Assembly: GCA_963969595.1 (NCBI GenBank)
Contig: OZ018408.1
Coordinates: 3,283,823-3,347,822 of the forward strand
Origin: Neckera pumila
Taxonomy: Eukaryota; Streptophyta; Bryopsida; Hypnales; Neckeraceae
Reading direction: 5' to 3'
DNA: 64,000 nt
The notes under the pieces were generated by a model that was given only the letters and a program-made list of their open reading frames with translations, was not told the DNA's origin and searched no databases. Below, piece after piece: positions 60,367 through 64,000 of the stretch (position 1 is its first letter; every line of letters starts with the position of its first letter). The translations under genes were made by a program, and so were the position numbers.

Positions 60367-61021
60367 AGAATTTCAATTATATCTCGATCTTGCAACACGC
60401 CGAGACAGCAAGCAAGCTAGCTAACCACCACCAGCAGGAGCTAGATCACCGATTACAATAATCTAGACATGCATGTGTGTTGCGTATTAACATTAATACT
60501 GTAACTGTAAACCCTACTTCGAAGTCAACCTTGAGAGAGTTTATTATGCAATTGATGCAAATGAAAGGCATTTCGTTACCTTCCAATTTGTGGTGATTGA
60601 CATTTGTGAGCTGCTTGGGGGTCACGTCCATGGCGCTGTCTCTGAGTGGGTTGCTCACGCTTTTCGGAAGTCAAGGTCTCCCTGTGTTGCAGGTATTGCC
60701 ATGCTTGTGGCATTTGCTTGATTTCAGTGATTTCTCTAAAGTCAATGATAAGGTACTCCATCCGTGCAGAAATATGTGTCCGCAGTTTTGTAGGAAAAGT
60801 ATGATGTACCGATCATACTGTGCAAAGCAAAATTCATGTGAGTTTCAAATTCTATATCACGAGAATCACTGAAGAATCATGTTGCATGTGTTCATTGCAA
60901 CCTAAAATTGGATATAAGAAAGTCTCTATAGGACCTAGTACTTGGAACAACCTTAAAAACATGAGGGAGTAATTAATGACCTCAAAACACAAGGTTAGCA
61001 TGAAATCTATGGAATTATTTT
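60367..61021 (-). other. Upstream region of the GT92 gene
   Basis: About 650 bp from the start codon to the next transposon (61022). This must include the promoter. I found no convincing TATA box; GATATAATT lies too close to the start codon to serve as one. Confidence 0.4.
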
Positions 61022-61938
61022 TTAACCCCTAAAGTCCCAAGGCCATTTTTCTGTCAAAAACCACTCAAAACTGCCATTTTGGCTGTGTTCACCCAAGAAC
61101 ACAAAAAACAATAGTTTTTTAGAATCTAATTGTAGAATCTTGTACTTAACTTGTCAAAGATTATGTGATAAAAATTTCATGAAGTTTGACCGTATAGATT
61201 GGAAGATATTAGCATTCAAAATTGAAAAAGAAAGTTTTTTTGGACACTGGCCTGCAATTTCAAATGACTTTGACCACCATTTGTAGAAATTTTTTGCACT
61301 ACAAACTTTGAATCAAATTTTTTTTATGTTGAAGATGTAAGTTGAATGTCTACAAAAAAATTTCAAAAAAAACACACTTGATTTTTATTCTTTAAAAAAT
61401 TGTTAAATAGAAATAAGTCCAAGATTGAAAAAAATACTAAATTGTTAATAGCTCTTAGATGGGATTGAAATACACATATTCCTAATGGTGAGATTGTTTT
61501 AGCAAGCAAACACAAACATTTTCAAAAAAAATTGTAAAAAATTGTGAAAATTGCATTCAGAAATGAATCCTACAAGTTTATTTTTCAAAAAGATGCTTAG
61601 AGAATTGTCCATAACTTGCTCATTATTAGTCCAAATAAAATGAGTCAAAGCTTCACATGTAGACAAAAATATAAAATTTCAGAAAAAAAAAAATTAAAAT
61701 TTATTTTGACATTTTGCAAAAAACTTTGTGTTGCCCACCGAGTTCAGTTTGAGGCTTTTTGTGGTATAACTTTTGCTCCCGGGCACCAATTGAAATAAAA
61801 ATTATAATTCCATGAAGCGAATCAGCTTTTCTATCCTATAGAAAAGTTCTCAAAAGTTTCACTAAAAATTGAGCCCGTAGGTACCTTCGTGAAAATCTGA
61901 ATTGTTTTCTAAGAGGACAATGGGACTTTAGGGGTTAA
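61022..61938 (-). mobile_element. TTAA-family TIR element, full length (917 bp)
   Basis: Ends TTAACCCCTAAAGTCCCA and GGGACTTTAGGGGTTAA. It is the first repeat upstream of the GT92 gene, about 650 bp from its start codon. Confidence 0.85.
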
Positions 61939-62385
61939 AACATCTTTGTATTTAAAGGAATCCTTTTTAGTGCTGTTGCTTATGATTATATGATCTTTAG
62001 CAACATCTGCACAAATAATAGCTTGACTTTGTAATAGATTCTTGAGCCTGCGATTGGATTTTTTAGCTTCCTCTGATGCACTTGGTGGAGCATTATATCA
62101 TATCCAGCTATCAAGGTTGACATTATTTAAAATAAAAAATCTAGAATTGAATTTTTTTGGACATTACTCTTGGAAGAGTTGGAAAACAAAATAAATGGCA
62201 ATGCCTCAAAATCAGAAAATGGTCCAAATGGTGAAATTCAAGTCACCTAATGTTGAAAATTTCATAATTTAATTTTGGTACTAAAGTATCACATGCACCA
62301 TCTAGTATCAAGGTATTTTTGTTGGGTGACACGAAGGACAATCTTCATGATTGGTGTATTGTTAATCAAAGGGGTGGAAAGGTCC
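61939..62385. other. Nothing recognised
   Basis: AT-rich unique sequence. Confidence 0.4.
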
Positions 62386-62799
62386 TTAACCATTTAAAGA
62401 CTGGTCGACCATATTGTGGTCAATCTAGGCACTTTTAGCCTGGTGGGCAGAGTTTGGAGCAAAATTTGCGGAAGGACCAAAGGCAATGGGTATAGGGATT
62501 TTAGAACCACATCCACTTGGCTATAAATCACACCAATCTGTACTACCCTGTGGAAATAGGATTCAAAATACTGACACAGGGGTGGTTGTAAATACAACAA
62601 TTATTGCCAAAAGTTGATCTAGGCACCCAATTTCTGTCAGGATACTCAAATGGTTGTAAAATGTAACCATGTGCACAATGCATCTGTACGGTGAGATCTT
62701 TGTAAACATCTGCTGATGTATTGTAATTTCTATTTTCCAATTATGAGACAAAAGTGGGTTGCCCGCCTTCCAAATCGAATACATACCTTAAAGGATTAA
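62386..62799. mobile_element. Short TTAA-flanked element (414 bp), possible separate subfamily
   Basis: Left TTAACCATTTAAAGACTGG, right TACCTTAAAGGATTAA: the termini are loosely inverted and TTAA is on both sides. The core is unlike the 0.9-kb copies. Confidence 0.5.
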
Positions 62800-62919
62800 A
62801 GTGAATTCCAAAGTAAGTTCTTCATCAATCCTCGAATGGGGGATTTTAAACAAGGTGGGAGCTTAAAGAAAAAAACAAAGTAATTGTGTTCTTATGAAAA
62901 CATCAAATTTCATTTAAGC

Positions 62920-63332
62920 CATTAGATGACATTCCGGAGCATTGGAGGCCCATTTTAGGCGTGTTCCCCAATTTGACCCGATTTTGTAAACAACGGTACG
63001 GGCTATCAAAAAATATTTATTAATTTTTTTTTTAATATTCTTTTTAAATTATCATTTTAAGCAATTTTAATTTTTTTCCAAAAATGATGTGGCAGAGGTT
63101 GTGCTACATCAACCAGCTGCGTTCCCGCAGTCTAGAAACATAGGGAACTCTCCGAGATTTCACGGTCTTCCAATGAGGGTTTCTTTTGTCATTGTAGAAG
63201 TTGTGTTCTGGCAACATCTGATAGCATAAAATTTGGAGGGACGTGAATGCATTTGTTGCTTTCTATCAAAATTGGCAAAATTTTGCCAAAAACAAAAGTC
63301 CTACTTTCAATGCCCCGGAATGTCATCTAATG
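62920..63332. mobile_element. CATTAG-family element, group II (413 bp) with a 110-bp insert
   Basis: CATTAGATGACATTCCGGAG faces CCCCGGAATGTCATCTAATG. Flanks AAGC and ATTG show no duplication. About 63193-63300 is extra and matches 29157-29265. Confidence 0.8.
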
Positions 63333-64000
63333 ATTGTAAATCAACTTCTTTCAAAATGAAGTCACTAAAAAGATGTGTGAAAGCAAGTGAAGTTTCACCT
63401 TCAAAAATCTATTTGTGATTTGGATTCTCTTATAGAAATCACAAAGGTCTGAAGTTCAATTGGGAAAACAATGATTGCAATATTTTGACTTGACTATGAG
63501 TGGTGAAGCTCTTTTATCTCTAAATTTACATATCCCACATGGATTGTTATACCTCCTACCTCTCCACTTCTATAATGCACTTTCCTTCTCTACCCAATTC
63601 AAACAATGAGTGGCTTGTAATTATATGTAGGATAGAGATGGACAAAGAGGCCATAATATGACTGCAAAAAATTAAAATGAAGAAATGAATATTTTAATTA
63701 ATTTTGAAAGTGCCTCCTAAACCACTTTTTCCAACTTTTAATAAATATTTGACATGATATGCTGACTCTAATAGCCGAATACGATAGTTAACATTTGAAA
63801 CTTTTTGTATATGACTGCACTCATCACTTTGTAATTGCACTGCCTCACTAGACAAATGAGCTCCTATCACATGTTTTACAATTTGATTGGCATGTAGAAG
63901 TTGCATATCCAATCGGATGTGTAGTTAGAGTGGTTAGAGTGTTAATTCTTCATCTTCAACAATTTATCCCCTAAGTGGTTGAGGGGCCACATTGTGTCTT
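63333..64000. other. Foldback-family arm remnants, nothing else recognised
   Basis: About 63345-63420 and 63505-63600 (GTGAAGCTCTTTTATCTC, CCACATGGATTGT) resemble arms of the 711-1786 foldback. Confidence 0.4.

Overview
The window looks like nuclear DNA of a land plant with a repeat-rich, AT-rich genome. The evidence is two intron-bearing genes of plant-specific types (a 3-ketoacyl-CoA synthase and a GT92 galactan synthase-like glycosyltransferase), CACTA-type termini, and long AT-rich repeat-packed flanks. The KCS lacks some motifs usual in flowering plants, which might hint at a non-seed plant, but I cannot fix the lineage. No bacterial, viral, organellar or CRISPR features are seen.

Layout. 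Bases 1-52,000 and 61,000-64,000 hold no gene I can support. They are a nested pile of DNA transposons. The main family is about 0.9 kb long and bounded by TTAACCCCTAAAGG-type inverted termini. At least fifteen copies or large fragments occur in both orientations and fill very roughly a fifth of the window. One copy has another inserted in it, and comparison with two related unoccupied sites shows that a single TTAA was duplicated, the target signature of piggyBac/Kolobok-type transposases. A second family of 270-410 bp elements ends in CATTAG...CTAATG inverted repeats. In four cases the interrupted host repeat can be compared with an uninterrupted relative, and no target duplication is seen. 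Two CACTA-type elements have 3-bp duplications: a 3.0-kb one carrying three nested insertions and a 222-bp one. There are also several large foldbacks, a 430-bp two-phase GTTT/GTTTT microsatellite, and a few islands of higher GC with no recognisable gene.

Gene island (about 52,100-60,800). KCS lies on the plus strand in three exons (535 aa), with catalytic Cys244, His411 and Asn444 all present. The GT92 gene lies on the minus strand and converges on it; I reconstruct three exons (527 aa) with an N-terminal membrane anchor and a DVD motif. About 770 bp separates the two stop codons. Intron 1 of KCS holds an 81-bp Tc1/mariner-like palindrome. Intron 1 of the GT92 gene holds a 192-bp poly(A)-tailed retroposon with an 11-bp target duplication, and a relative lies between the genes. 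The genes are not an operon: one elongates acyl chains for waxes, cutin or sphingolipids in the ER, the other probably extends pectic galactan in the Golgi. A link through cell-surface building is only suggestive.
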